Assembly (NCBI GenBank): GCA_022448645.1
Contig: JAKVBZ010000032.1
Location: 1 to 52,778 of the forward strand
Origin: Pirellulaceae bacterium
Lineage (GTDB): Bacteria > Planctomycetota > Planctomycetia > Pirellulales > Pirellulaceae
DNA: 52,778 nt
Reading direction: 5' to 3'
The notes below the pieces were generated by a model. The model was given only the letters and a program-made list of their open reading frames with translations. It made no database searches and was not told the origin of the DNA. Of the stretch, positions 52,465 to 52,778 are shown piece by piece. Position 1 is the first letter of the stretch. Each line of letters begins with the position of its first letter. The translations under genes and the position numbers were made by a program.

Positions 52465-52778
52465 GTCAGCGTACACTCCTGTGCCTCCCTGCGAATCTGG
52501 AAAAGATGGACATCGATGCCACAATCATCCCAATTCTAAGGCTGCACATCTGTGCGCTGCAAAATCAAACCGCCGCGACACTACCCCCGCGCCGCAGTTT
52601 GGAACCGCCGTCAGCATACGCAGATGCCAGGCGGAATATTCACCAGTCCAGCAAACGTCGCATCTCGTCGTCGTCGCCCCCCCCTTCAAAAAAACGCTAA
52701 CCGGTTAGTTGCAGTACTTGACATGACCACGCTGCCCGATTAGCATCCAGGTTGATTGTAAGAAGAAGAAGAACGTCA

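Overview
The window looks like a chromosomal segment from a planctomycete, most likely a Pirellulales-type marine or freshwater lineage. Evidence: a microcompartment locus of the Planctomycetes/Verrucomicrobia (PVM) type, a protein with an N-terminal LEPR-xLL motif, a PSCyt1/DUF1549/DUF1553 protein paired with a DUF1501 protein, a DUF1207 protein, a PEP-CTERM protein, Tat-exported Gfo/Idh/MocA and secreted GH-like enzymes. No phage, plasmid or CRISPR module was seen. The only mobile-element trace is an IS21-type transposase remnant at the right edge.

Left part (0.7-9.6 kb, + strand): a compact bacterial microcompartment (BMC) locus. Order: DeoR-type regulator, PduL-type phosphotransacylase, two BMC-H shell proteins, an acetate-kinase-like enzyme, BMC-P shell protein, CoA-acylating aldehyde dehydrogenase, second BMC-P, a BMC-associated protein whose C-terminal half resembles a degenerate RpiB fold, third BMC-P, class II aldolase, and an LDH/MDH-family dehydrogenase. 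In related planctomycetes such loci process L-fuculose-1-phosphate and L-rhamnulose-1-phosphate. The aldolase releases lactaldehyde inside the shell, the aldehyde dehydrogenase makes an acyl-CoA, PduL makes the acyl-phosphate, and the kinase recovers ATP. Helical encapsulation-peptide-like tails are visible on PduL, the aldehyde dehydrogenase, the RpiB-like protein and the aldolase. A terminator-like hairpin lies between the two BMC-H genes.

Middle-left (10.0-14.4 kb, - strand): rpsB-tsf-pyrH-frr, the classical translation/UMP-kinase cluster, followed by an HD-domain gene; a candidate promoter lies upstream of rpsB. From 14.2 to 15.4 kb there is a gene-poor stretch with short tandem and degenerate repeats. 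It is followed by an atypical stand-alone receiver domain (phosphoacceptor Asp replaced by Asn) and a PEP-CTERM surface protein ending at a strong terminator. Three small genes (47 aa, 51 aa and a 62-aa zinc ribbon) follow.

Middle (18.5-34 kb): tsaD, an S41 C-terminal processing protease and a DUF1207 gene on the - strand; lhgO on the + strand; a 1580-aa secreted matrixin-type metalloprotease with two FN3 domains, three ~280-aa modules and a dockerin-like calcium-binding end; a TMTC-like membrane protein with TPRs; a small TPR protein; a flavin reductase and a DUF3467 protein.

Right part (34-52.7 kb): a sugar-nucleotide-epimerase-like SDR, a 1.4-kb stretch without a convincing gene, a GH3-family protein, an AmrS-like radical SAM protein with extra zinc-ribbon cysteines, a lipoprotein, a DoxX protein, a Tat-exported Gfo/Idh/MocA protein, two paralogous secreted GH-like proteins, tRNA-Val(CAC) with a terminator, and the DUF1501 and PSCyt1-DUF1549-DUF1553 pair. 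All calls come from reading the sequence; no database search was run.
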